A stretch of 64,000 bases of DNA from Taenia hydatigena (lineage: Eukaryota > Platyhelminthes > Cestoda > Cyclophyllidea > Taeniidae). The translations under genes and the position numbers were made by a program. The notes beneath the pieces are model-generated. The model had not been told where the DNA came from. It was given only the letters and a program-made list of their open reading frames with translations, and did no database searches. The stretch lies in assembly GCA_036345935.2 (NCBI GenBank), contig JADWOT020000010.1, positions 5,221,417-5,285,416 on the forward strand, written 5' to 3'. This document shows positions 35,325-45,950 of this stretch, piece by piece (position 1 is the first letter of the stretch; each line of letters begins with the position of its first letter).

Positions 35325-36909
35325 AAGTGTTTAGGGAGTAGACGAAGCGGACTTCAACTAAAAAGCTGCTGAAGAAGTCAAGAACTGATTTAACGGTCGT
35401 GGAGAATGCAGCGCTATTGAAGAGGACTGGTTCGAAGTGCAATTTGAGCAGTGATTAGGCGTCGAGTGATCGCGACTTGAGTGTACAAACTGGTGATGTT
35501 GAAGAAACTCATCAATTTTCGAACTCAGTACGTCACGGCGTCAGGATACTCGTTAATCCCAATTCGGAGGTCATATCCTCAAGCGGCCTGCAATCGTAGT
35601 GAAGGTCGAGGCAGATTTTATGTCAAAGGCAGCATCCAAACAAACTCCGGTTTAATGCTGACAAAAAAGGATTCTTTGCCCCCCTGCCATTTAACTGCTT
35701 TTAAGGAGACTAAATATTTTGAGTTTATCGAATAGACGTACAAATAATAATTGACAAAACTATACAAGTTGGTTGCATTTTAGACAGATTGGAAAAGAGA
35801 TGTGATTTGGGGTGCACACAACGCAGAAAATGGCTTGGATGTTTGAAGCGCTGATCACACTTCATGCATCTTCGTCTTTATCAATCAGTAAGAAGATCAA
35901 AAGTCACACGATACTCGGGCGTGCACGCGGATTCCGAAACGAAGGAGAGCGATTTAAGCACATTTAATACACAGGTTTGTCAGCAAACTAAAGTTAAAAT
36001 TTGTCTACAGATGAGAGTTCTAAATTGACTTCCCAGGCAGAGTACTTCCACGCCCTAATGATTCAACTGCATACAATCGAAAAAAGGATTTTTAGTTGCG
36101 GTGCTTGTCACGAAAGATTTCAAGCGCTGGATGTATAATCAACCTTACTAACATTTTATGCCTGCAAAGGCGACTAAACACAGTTGAATTTCTGCTCGTG
36201 TATGCATCAACATTGTCGGTTCGTTACAAGTGGCATGCGCGTTGGCGAAGTGATTCAAAGTTACTTGAATGAAACACACACTGAATGCAGCTCTTCGTGA
36301 TGAGAGAAAGTTGACATGGTTTCCACCACTGCGAAGGCATTGAGAGCGTGGAACATTTGTGAAACGTGTCTTGAGTGTGACGTTCTTGCAGCGAGGTGGA
36401 CACGAAGTCCAATTGCCTTTAAAGCGAAATTCGTCATCCACTAAGGCTTACTAGCCTGCACTGAGACGTGATGCATTGGATCCGAATGTCATTAAAGTGA
36501 AGGAACGGGCACTTTGTCTGTTTTAGCAGTAGGTTGCTTAAAGCGCATTTTATACAAATTTCGAGAAGTTTCTTGACGTCCATAAAACCGATAATCTGCT
36601 CCGGATTGATCTCTGAGAATATTTGTCCACCACCCCTCAAGTTTGCGCAAGACTGCTGCTAGAAGTAAAGCCTTTCGCAAGTTCAGCCAGCACTTTATGT
36701 CATTGAGGCCTAGAATGTTGGTAGAATTCATCGTGCATAGAGCGACATCAAGTCAAGCTGTTTATCTTCCGACAATGGTGCGAAGATGCAGCAGACATAC
36801 AAAAGAGCTGTGGTGCCATTGGCACAGTCTGCAAGTCATGCCAGACAATTCGGCTTCGTGAAATGAATTTCGCTCCAGTCGGCTCCTTTACATACATTAT
36901 GTAGTACAG
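35325..36909. other. No firm gene; minus-strand ORF at 36148-36441
   Basis: The minus-strand frame 36148-36441 (97 codons, start MDDEFRFKGNWTSCPPRCKN) has six or seven cysteines and reads like a small Cys-containing protein, but has no recognised pattern. Short plus-strand frames at 35481-35735 and 36643-36861 have no motif. Confidence 0.25.
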
Positions 36910-38145
36910 AATCAGTCTTCTCTCCTTTGTCTCTATTTCGGACTTTTTGACATTGCACAATCTGTCTCGCCTCAATCGGCTTCACTTTGCGCTCTTCGAC
37001 GTTGTGAATTAAACTACGTCTATGTCAGGTTCATTACGTGCATTTAGCATCGCAAAACCCATTTCTACTCCAACTTTTCTATTTCTATCTTTTCGACACC
37101 GCAAAATCAATTTTGTCCTAATAGGCTCAAATTCGTTCATTTCGTATTGAAAATTATCTTCCCATGCTTTGTCTCCATTTAATATTTTCGTCCTAGTGAT
37201 AACACTTTCTTCAGGATTCCATTTTATGTGTTTTGCCTTAAAAAATCAAAATGGCATCGTTCGACTCCATTTCGTATATTCCGTGTCGCAAAATATCTTC
37301 CTCTCCATCCGCAAAATTTTTGCTTTTAAATGTATTTCAAAAATTACGACATCGTGAATCAATTTTGATCCTCTATATTCCATTTCATCATTTGAACACT
37401 TTTTAAATCATTTTGACACCATCGGCTCGATTTTAGACTCTTGACTCCGGATAATTAATTTTTTCCTATTCAACTCAATTTACATCCATCTAGACACTGC
37501 TAATTCAATTTCGCCTCCTTCCTCTCCATTTCGAGCAATTCGAAATCGAGAAATCAATTAGTTCTCCTTTAGACCTGTGTTATCCCGTTTGAATTCGTAA
37601 ACTCAATTTAGTCTCCTTCGGCTCCATATCATGCGTTTCGACTTCGTGATTTTTAATTTCCCTTCTTCGACTCCATTTTGCATGTTTCCGCATTGTAAAT
37701 TCGTTCGACATAGTTTCACGCTTTCCGAATTGTTACAGCCTAATTGCTTTTTTCATGGCTCTAATTACGGAACTCGACTTTATGATATTAATTGCTATTT
37801 ACTTTGACTCCGTTTCATGCCCCTCGATATAAAGAATTCCATTTACTTTTTTTGCCTAATTTTGTTTAATGTCACAAAGTAAAGACAAATTATTCCTGAT
37901 TTGGCCCCAATTTATGCCTCTCAAGATAATGAAAGCAATTTACTTCTCCTTTTTGTGCCAGCTTGGTACATTTTGACTTTATGAATCCAATTTTCTTCCC
38001 ATTTAAGTTCATTTCGTCCCTTTCGAAATGATGACATTAATTTGCTTTGGTTTGGGCTCTATTTCATGGTTGTCAAATTTGTAAAACTAATTTACCTCTC
38101 CTTTGTCCATTTCGTGTCTTTTGAAATGCTAAAATTGAGTTCCTG
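36910..38145 (+). repeat. Degenerate pyrimidine-rich tandem array, period about 49 nt
   Basis: About 25 diverged units lie head to tail. The recurring core is TTTCGACNTCGTRAATYAATTT (N, R and Y mark variable bases), followed by a C/T-rich TCTCCTTCGGCTCCATTTC-like part and a CATG-like join. Starts of the core are recognisable near 36946, 36992, 37039, 37090, 37140, 37183, 37230, 37279, 37343, 37393, 37440, 37487, 37537, 37588, 37636, 37684 and on to 38024, 38068 and 38117, so spacing is mostly 46-51. One well-kept pair, 37624 and 37671, is 47 apart. Units differ too much for recent expansion. The plus strand is T/C-rich throughout. The period is not a multiple of three and stops occur in all frames, so this is not a protein repeat. 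Confidence 0.85.
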
Positions 38146-38459
38146 AACCTGGTTTGACAGTTGGAATCGTTTGCACACTAAATTCTATTTTTTGCGAGCG
38201 CCTTAAAAGCAAAGAGCATTATCAACTGCTGTGAATGATGCTGTGCTGCACTGTTTTGCTGGATCACGTAAATTTTTCCACCAGAAACACGGACTCTGCA
38301 ATAAAACCATTTTGCTGCGCTAAGAGCTACGCAGCCTTTTGTGCATTGAATGGACTTTTAGTGGCTATATTTGATTTGTCAACATTGTACTCAATCCTAA
38401 CTAAAGTTTTTTAATAAGAATAGAACTTCACAAACACAGAGGCACCACTGGACCAGATA
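38146..38459. other. No supported gene
   Basis: About 300 bases lie between the tandem array and repeat R6. A run of AT-rich sequence with an ACGCAG word is seen; nothing else. Confidence 0.4.
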
Positions 38460-39090
38460 TGATGGCTTAAGACACAAAGAGAAAAGGAAGCGGAACATGA
38501 TGGCTCTGTAACCAAACGCCTCTTCGTTTCATCAGTGATAATCGGCGCCAGTTTAATAGCGGTTGGGATAGACACCTGTTTCTATCGGCATCGATCCCGA
38601 GTCTTCTTAGGTCTTCATTCAATGGATGCAAACTAGTTGCGCTAAGTGCAGCAACTGCATTAAACTCCGCTCGTAGTGCCTGCCTCCATGCAACCACTTG
38701 CCCACATTGTGAAGCGGTGAGGTTTGTGTTTTGAGAAGGCGCCATAATGCAAAAGCATCTTTTTCTGAAAGACCAAGTAACTAGAACTTAGTTTAAAAAT
38801 TATACCAAGAATAGTAAAGGTAAATGTGTTTGTGATCAGTTAATGCAGTTGCCAATGCTCTCTCTTTCTTGCTTAGTGCTGCGGTCAAAGAGACATGCAT
38901 TATCATGCAAAACTGTGGCGACCGAATTCAACTATGCTCCCGCAACCTGTGCGCTTACGGAACTGTTTGAATAAGCGATATCATAACTTAATATTTACAA
39001 TAATTTTATAAAATTTCTTAGTGCGATACATTCCCCTAAGCAAAGGATCAATGCATTCAAATACAAATACAATCTGTAGTTTTAATTTGT
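38460..39090 (+). repeat. Dispersed repeat R6, copy 1
   Basis: This is collinear with 53820-54545 in the same orientation. The closest parts are AGGTTTGTGTTTTGAGAAGG with AGATTTGTGTTCTGGGAAGG, CTTAGTGCTGCGGTCAAAG with CTTAGTGCTACGGTCGAAG, GCAAAACTGTGGCGACC with GCAAAACTGTAGCGATC, and a final CAATGCATTCAAA. A gap differs between the two halves (about 38770-38870 against 54066-54305), so one copy has an insertion or deletion there. It contains the minus-strand ORF described next. Confidence 0.8.
38467..38745 (-). CDS. Conserved minus-strand ORF in repeat R6 (unknown protein)
   Basis: This frame of 92 codons starts MAPSQNTNLTASQCGQVVAW and continues with RQALRAEFNAVAAL. The same frame is recognisable in the other copy (minus strand, about 54020 leftward): APSQNTNL, then CRQVLA, a TAG where this copy has Trp, then VQTLRAEFNQTAAL and later ED-x-R-x-L and an RC pair. 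There the ATG is also changed. Frame conservation over about 65 codons suggests that the ancestral unit encoded this peptide and that the second copy is dead. I do not recognise the protein. A gene remnant or the end of an element ORF are both possible. Confidence 0.35.
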   Translation of the reverse strand: MAPSQNTNLTASQCGQVVAWRQALRAEFNAVAALSATSLHPLNEDLRRLGIDADRNRCLSQPLLNWRRLSLMKRRGVWLQSHHVPLPFLFVS

Positions 39091-40966
39091 CTCCTTTTCG
39101 TGTTTAAATGTCAGCCACGCACGCGCGGACCCATCAAATTTTCGGCGAAGTAATGTTTGTGAGGTGTGTTATTCACTTTCCATCCCATGTATTTTACTGC
39201 CATTTCTTGCATACTTTGGGTCAGAGTTATGTTTGCATAGGTAGCTGGAGGAGAAGGATTATGGTTTTGGTAGATGGTATTCGCGTAGCGATGTGGCTAA
39301 ATGCCCTGAGTTGGCATTCCCCTTATTTTTACCTTTCTTTAATTTTTATCGAATTACTGTCATTTTAAATGATTACACTGCAGCAGCGAATGCGGTGCTC
39401 GTGACGAAACGGACTGCGTCTGCCACCGAAAGGAAGTGCACTCAGCACATGCATAACACTCATCACTTTGCCTCGGGCCAAATACCACCATCTCACCACC
39501 GAAGAATGCCCTCGCCTACTATGCGCACCCATTGCAGGTGTGCAAAGACCGAAACAAAAGGTGTCATTGATGGCGTTTTCCCTTTTAGTAGTGCCATGTG
39601 CAGCGCATGTTGGCACTATAATAGCAGAATCAATCTATGATGTTGTTCTATGCCCATAAAGCAACGCTTCACATTTGACGCAAAAAGACAATCGAGAGCA
39701 CTCATGCAGAAGGGCAAGGATTTTTTCCCTCTCTTTCGTCACTTACTTCCTTGTAAAAAATTGGTATGAACCGATAAGAATGTTCTTCGACGGCTTTGGT
39801 GGTATTAAGAACGAGGCAAAGTGATGACGGCTATGCACGTTCGGAGCGCACTTGCTTATCATTATCAACGGTACCGGTGGCAGATGTGGTGCGTAGCGTC
39901 ACGAGACTCGTGTTCCTTGAACGGCAATGGCTATGGAGGTGCATTTACTCGAACAAGTACAATATAGCTTCTCGGGCTTTTAAGGGCTGGCCTTAGACAC
40001 CACACCATCAGTGGCCTCTGCCTGAGTCATGTAGAACAAATTTCTCCCTTTAGTATTTGTCGGCTTTACTTTCGTTCTTTTGTACGGATACGCAGTACAG
40101 CGGTAGATCTTCAAGTTCTTTTATACGCTAATAACTGATTGCTTTTTTAAACAACTTTGATCCTTGAAATGGCCTGTGGCTGCACCTAGTTACAGCTGAA
40201 TAACTGACTGCGCAATTCAAGGAAGAGAATGAAGGTGAGGTGCAGATTCATTTCCAACCGAATCTACAAACACAGACTAAGATTCGCACACTTGTACTTC
40301 CAATAATGATACGATTAATTCTTCGACTAGTGCCATAAGAGCTCGTTAATCCGCAAATCAAACGCCAGCTTGATGTTGAGACGTTGTCAAAATAAAATCG
40401 AATTCTTGCTTCGTGAAAGAGCCTAACTAAAAGTGATAGTGCTATGGGGTAACACCTACCACAATATGCTGGTTCACGACTGCAAAGGAGAGAACGAATG
40501 AAGATACCACTCTTCATCCTGCAAGCCGACGTTAGTCATTTTCATCTCCCAAAATGTGTGCAAAATGACGATGTTTTCCACGATGATATGCATATCTCCA
40601 GGATATTTTTAGCTTTTTCAATTCTTTGTACAGATGCTGTGCCCTATCGGACAAAAATAAGACATTTCCCTGTCATTCCACAAGTGTCGTCTCGTTCTGT
40701 TTTGCAGCACTACTTCGACCAACGATACATGAGGTAGCACTCCAAAATTGGGATCAAAAAACACGAAATAAGGAACGGATTATGGTAAAATTTAGACCCT
40801 TTGCTAAACGCAAAACCTACGGTCTAAAGATAAAATTGAATGAACAAAGAACATGCTGGATAAAATTAGAAATGGTATTTGGGAATTATTTCAATGGTCT
40901 TTACTACAGCCATGTCTTAACTGGAACACTTGTTAGTACAAGCGGGGGATTAAGCAAACGTGACAC
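39091..40966. other. No firm gene
   Basis: Overlapping frames on both strands at 39108-39659 contradict each other. A minus-strand frame at 40248-40517 has no motif. The plus-strand frame 40626-41048 (140 codons) includes a basic stretch (KFRPFAKRKTYGLKIKLNEQ) and overlaps the start of the finger-like ORF below in another frame. It could be an upstream exon of that gene, but I cannot place splice sites with confidence. Confidence 0.35.
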
Positions 40967-41167
40967 ATGGATACCGCTCTACAGCACTCAGCAGACTGTC
41001 TGCCATATCTTGATTTTACAATGGCCTGTCATCAAGATGCTGTCTTAGAAGCCTCAAAGCCTTATGCAATGTGCTATCGTTGCGACAATTTGATCAAGAT
41101 GGAGAGCGACGCTGACCATCATTTACTGGCTAATGGTCACGAAATGGAAGACAGATCAAAACAGTGA
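40967..41167 (+). CDS. Probable diverged member of the zinc-finger family
   Basis: This frame of 66 codons contains ASKPYAMCYRCDNLIKMES and then DADHHLLANGH, which gives a C2H2 finger with spacing C-X2-C-X12-H-X5-H. The preceding DNA aligns with the exon at 59887-60066: CTGTCATCAAGATGCTGTCTTA matches GCGTCAGCACCTGCTGTCGTA (variable sites aside), and CTATCGTTGC matches TGTACGTTGC, so SKPYAMCYRC corresponds to SKCKFYLCVRC. The cysteines of the family's first finger are not in register here. The frame ends in TGA soon after the finger, where the 60-kb gene has a donor; TGGTCACGAAATGG lies at that place and has no GT donor. It is a plausible fourth family copy, perhaps already dead. What it binds is unknown. 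Confidence 0.4.
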   Translation: MDTALQHSADCLPYLDFTMACHQDAVLEASKPYAMCYRCDNLIKMESDADHHLLANGHEMEDRSKQ

Positions 41168-43882
41168 TGCTGCGAAAAAGAAAGCACATCAACGTTGTCC
41201 TCAGAGAATCAAAGAAAATTAGTAGGAAATGGCAACGTTATTGCCCAATTGCTTGGCTATTGTGTCTGCACCAACAATTTCTTCATCTTAACTGTGCTCC
41301 TTCAATCTGTGTTGGACTCGACCACAGCAAGATGGTTTATGCCAGGATGTGAGGGGATGCTGATAAAAGCGTGATGTGCACATCGGTCCAGGCATAATCC
41401 CTTGAATATGTGATGGCGCTGAAATAAAGTAGCCCGAACCGACGTTAGTCAGTGCAGAGGAGCAAAGGGCTACAGAAGACGACCTCACTAACACCTTCGA
41501 CACCTGGTGACGCGTTATCACCCCTGACACCGTCTTCTAGTCCCACGCAAAATAGAGCTTCGATGTGGGTCGGGATTCTAGTCAAATTTGATGTCAAATG
41601 AGGGAAAGGGAGGAAAGAGGGGAAACAGTAGTCAGAGTCATGTTTACATGGCCTGAGCCCTTTAGTGTAATCTAAGGTTATGCCAAGGCATCAAAATCTA
41701 GTCACACCGACTCACAATAAAGTTAATGATGATTGGCTAATTGCATTATGCGTTGTTGAAACCCTAAGTTATTTAGAATGATTATTAGAAGGAATAAAAT
41801 AGTTTGGATTAATGTAGTGCTATGATAGTTTGATTATTTCTACGATGGATTGCAAGAGCAGATTGCGGTTCTGATGGCCGGCCTGAATTCTAGCCAACGT
41901 TGGCTGCTCCAGGCATTCGAGCGTCTATACATTTTCTGTTGTATTGCTGTAATGCTTGGCAGCTTTAAAAAGAATTTGAGTACGAATATTTTATAAACTG
42001 CAAGGGGTAGAGGCATGAAGCTGTGGAAACATTTGCGACAGCTCCTGAGAGATCTTGAGTTCAAGCGAATAAAAGTGCTGACACGTCTGCGTATTCAGGA
42101 GCAAACAGATTCAAATTCGCATTTAATTTTCGATGTGAGTAGCCAGGGAAGGTTATGAAAGCATTGTGAGGAAAAGGTCTCTTAGAACGTAGATTGGAGA
42201 TAAAAGAGCACTGGAATGGAAACCCTTATCGATAAAAGCATGTGCCAACGCAAAAGGACCACATTTAGTGACCCACAGCAGTGAGCAAAATGGGCATGTT
42301 ATCTTTGGATTAATTATCACAAATGCATACTGGGTTAATTTGGGGATTCGGTAGTGCAAATGGCGTGGAGAAATGGAATACTAAGGCTATTAATAACAAC
42401 AGGCTGCTTTTTAACTTTGGCTGCAAAATGAGAACAAATTGAAAGCATAATGGCCACGTTTTCGAATTCGTGCAACTACACTTCTTCTCTTTAGATGGAT
42501 ATTCAAAATATCGTTTTGAATATGATTGTAGGGCACATGCAGTGAAACACGCCAGATTTGCGAATGCGACATAAAGCATGGATAGGATATGCATATTTGG
42601 CTAACGAAAGGAAATTGGACTGCTGCTGTGGCTCAGAAAACAGCCAACTCACTGAAGACAAAATGGTGCAATAGTGTACTCAGGACCGCAGATAAAACCA
42701 TTGCGAAGGACAAATGACGCAAATTGCACTTTTGGGCAGAGTTTTACTTCATTTTAGTGTCCTTTTGGAGGGAGAAATAAATTAACAATGGACTGCTGAG
42801 CGCGATTTCAGCCTTTTCAGATATCTAATGACGAAATAGTAAAGTCCTGGGTGCAATGCAGGATAGATTAATTGGTCGAAAACGTCGAAAGTCAATATTG
42901 AAGCTCTATTCATGCAGCAATAAGCCACAGAAATCAAATCAAGGTTATCTTGGCAGTTAAATGTTGGTAGACTGCTGTGCAGGAATAAAGTTTATTGTAC
43001 GGATTATATGCAATAATTATGAAGGCTTAGGAAGAGTTATGATTCACTATATAAGCTAATGATGCAATGACGGAGCATTAAACACGGTTCGACATCATGT
43101 TAGATGTAAAAGCTGTTTCATGGTCAGATCATGCATAAAATATGGGCTTTTGAAATTCTATGGCATAAAAATGAAGCTTTGGATAGGGCACAGTTGAGGT
43201 TAAGTAAAAAAATCGCTGCTGCTCCCACAGCTTTCCTTGGTCAACTTTCGGCGTCGGTCGTCACAGCCTGCTCTACCGTGAAGGATGGCATTCACGATCC
43301 AACAGTGCCAATTATCAAATTTCAATGAGGTTGGGAAGATATTTGAAGGTGAAGTCACCCATTTCCATCGACAATTCTGTACTATGTCAACTATCACCCA
43401 GTTTGGGGGACGGATTCAGAGACATAAAATTTTGCTAGCCACAAGGCGTATCTATAACTAGACGTAAAGATAGAATCAATTTGGTGGTATGAAATCTAGG
43501 CAAAGTTATGACGTTATTTGAGGCATATAATATTTGTCTGTTACTTCGCGCAAATTATCAGGTGCACACCATGGCGGTTAAAATCCATTGTTCCAATACA
43601 AGCAACATGAACTTCCATTCCTACATCAGCCATCGTCTTGGTAAAATTAACTGGATTTTAATTTCACTTCATTGACTGTGACAGGGTTCACCTTTGATCG
43701 GCACATCATCTGCTCAAAACACAGTTTATATGAATATTCCTCTCACAACATGCTTCTTCGCTAGCTGCCAACGCTGGATACGCCTAATTATGAGCCTCTC
43801 TCAGATCCATTTCCTTTGCATAAGATTTTTGGAAATTCGTATGCACTTTTACTAGCGATTTCACATTTGCAAGTAAATGTGA
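41168..43882. other. No firm gene
   Basis: A plus-strand frame at 41164-41352 is basic (MLRKRKHINVV) and might be the decayed continuation of the finger copy just before it. Other frames (41288-41530 minus, 42153-42594 minus, 43131-43397 both strands) show no motif. A hairpin at 42499-42523 is listed separately. Confidence 0.4.
42499..42523. other. Perfect 10-base inverted repeat
   Basis: ATATTCAAAA and TTTTGAATAT form a perfect AT-rich stem around a TATCG loop. No neighbouring feature explains it. Confidence 0.6.
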
Positions 43883-43917
43883 CCACTTCTTGAGCTACAT
43901 TTAAGTGACCTTTGCAG

Positions 43918-44308
43918 GGTTGATTATCTCTCCCACCTCAACGGCAAAGACGACGTGTGGCAACTCATTCACTCAAACTTCCCTCATTTTACGAGAAGTT
44001 CAAAGCGTCCGTCAGAAATTGCAAATGGCGCTAAATGTAAGTTGAACCTCTCAGCCTTTCTAAAATGCTACATCCACGTCCCATTCATCGAGCCGATGTT
44101 AGACTTCCTCTGCCTTCAAGAATTGTCAAGCAAGATACTTGAAGACGTTCACTCTCATTTTGACTTAATAGTTCTCGCCAGTAGGTTCTCTTCCTACAAA
44201 CACCGTATTCAAACGTCAGCAAGTAGGAGTAAATTGACAACTCTGCATTCAGACTCACTGATTATGCGCACTGCGGATGTCTGCGAAGCGGGTACTTCGC
44301 CCTGTTAA
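43918..44308 (+). CDS. Candidate coding exon, unknown protein
   Basis: After an acceptor-like GTGACCTTTGCAG the frame is open for about 130 codons to a TAA at 44306 (open upstream to 43883). It starts VDYLSHLNGKDDVWQLIHSN and goes on through a helical-looking Leu-rich part (FIEPMLDFLCLQELSSKILE, then DVHSHFDLIVL). The AGTAGGTTCTC near 44180 could be a donor (CAGTAG|GTTCTC or AG|GTTCTC), which would shorten the exon to the best-looking part. Base composition is more GC-rich than the flanks. No domain is recognised. The next recognisable frame downstream (44498) lies near repeat R1, but I cannot link the two. Confidence 0.4.
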
Positions 44309-44497
44309 TGAATACTATCAAAAGCTGTGCTTTACTACCGTATGCACTCTCATTCAATTTTAGGTAAGGCGCATTTAAGATGAGGTACTGAGATTGAAGA
44401 AATGCCATCGATCGCCTTTAAGGGACATGAAAAGTAGCGCCTTAATGATACAGCCCCTGTATTCCCATATTCTTCACCGTTTTCGGGAGCCTTTCAT

Positions 44498-44698
44498 TTG
44501 GATTGCGCTGCACATCTCTTGGCTTTAATGTTTGCGCCGTTTAACCGGCAGCACATCATGCTGCAAGCACAGCAGTCCTCTGGAAACGAAAATGAATGTC
44601 TCCAGTTCCATTTGAGTGAGGTTAAACTGCTTGCATTATCAGACAGTACGCCTAACGGTACGGACATGAAGTCGTCTGATGTTCTTACTTATTTTTGA
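44498..44698 (+). CDS. ORF running into repeat R1, unknown protein
   Basis: This 66-codon frame ends KLLALSDSTPNGTDMKSSDV, then LTYF and a TGA. Its last 23 codons lie in repeat R1, and the copy at the left window edge keeps the same frame (KLLALSDSAPNGRDF) and ends at a TAA. The part before the repeat (FNRQHIMLQAQQSSGNENEC, then LQFHLSEV) looks protein-like. The matching frames suggest a duplicated terminal exon with 3' UTR. The left copy cannot be followed further because the window starts there. Confidence 0.35.
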   Translation: MDCAAHLLALMFAPFNRQHIMLQAQQSSGNENECLQFHLSEVKLLALSDSTPNGTDMKSSDVLTYF

Positions 44699-44860
44699 AT
44701 GTTTAAAAAGCCGCGCTCAGCTGTTCTTAATTTGCCAAATGTGATTTTATGCCCTGTTTCCTTTTTGTTTGTTAATTTTGAAATAAGTTTTTTATAAGCT
44801 GTGTCCCTTTGCCCCCACCACTAGCGGGTGTTCACGAATTCGTCCAAGTTTTGCAATGAA
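44629..44860 (+). repeat. Dispersed repeat R1, right copy
   Basis: This is the partner of positions 1-230, beginning TAAACTGCTTGC in both. Homology ends near the GTTCACGAATTCGTCCAAGTTTT / ATTCACAAATTCGTCTATGTTTT segment (shared words are shorter than shown). Divergence is moderate with several indels. Confidence 0.75.
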
Positions 44861-45950
44861 ATATTCCGTCACCGGCAAATGCTTTCTCGGCTGCAAGTGA
44901 CTTGTCTCACCACCATTTGTGTGAAGATTAGCCTTCATGAAACCAATGCAATATGGTTATCTATAAGTGCAACGGTTTCGGGTTTCGATTCGGCTAGATT
45001 ATGCCCTCGTAGCATAAAAGACCTCTTGCCTACAAGCGTAATTATTTGTTCGTAATACTGAAACTTATTGCATTTTTCTCCTAGAATTGACGAGAAGCAA
45101 GTTGTGCATTAAGACATTCATTAACTGAATATTGACACTTTAATCACTTGAAGTTTAACAGGATTGAGGATGCAACCTCTCAGTGCATTGATTCTCGATC
45201 AATGTTGCAACTTGCAACCACACCACAAATTAAACTAGTTGTTGAGCTATCAGGTAAGTAGAGGGCAACCCCTGCACACCGATAAACAAGCAAATTCGGA
45301 TACGTATCTAAAGGGACTGTATTCTTTTCTCAACTTTAGCTCAAAGTTACTGAAGTAACGCAATGGATGTGACAAAATGATTATAAAACTCTGAGGTAGT
45401 CTTGGCTATGCCCAATGCAATTTTGTTTCGGATACGCTAATTTCTCAGCGTATTGACCCTCTTATCTCGCAGTAAAACTATACTGAGCAGGCTACTTCTA
45501 TTAAGCTATTTGTCTGCAATGGTACAAGACAAAGTGCCGATCGTCCTTATCAGTGTTATACATGTACGTAAGGCCTCTGCCAGGGACTGTGATGAAGCGC
45601 TAATTGTTTGGATCAGAACCGCTTGACACAAATTGATTTAGCTTCAGTTGCACTTAGGACTCCACGTAAGTATGTGTGAAGACTGAAGAATGCATAAATA
45701 TCAACCGGCTAATTAAGCTCCGAAATTGCTTGCAGAAAACCTCGTTTAATGATTACTAAATATTATGTCGAGAAGTCACATGCGATTTACGGTCTGGACA
45801 ACACATGAGATGACAGCCGAAAATGTTGGCATCACGAGAGCATCGATGGTGACCGGCAAGCACGGGTGTAGAGCTAAAAGTACAGTGAGCACGAGGGCCA
45901 CACGAGAAAATTAGAGAACAAGGTGACTGGCATAAAAGCAGGCACAGCTC
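44861..45950. other. No supported gene
   Basis: One plus-strand frame (44828-45055, 75 codons) has no motif. Nothing else was seen. Confidence 0.4.

Noticed and set aside
36910..38145. Tandem array considered as a CRISPR array or a protein-coding repeat
   Set aside because: There are no constant repeats with unique spacers, units vary throughout, the period is not a multiple of three, and stops occur in every frame.
39293..39640. Plus-strand ORF of 115 codons
   Set aside because: Three other frames on both strands overlap it with similar length and none shows a motif or homologue in the window.
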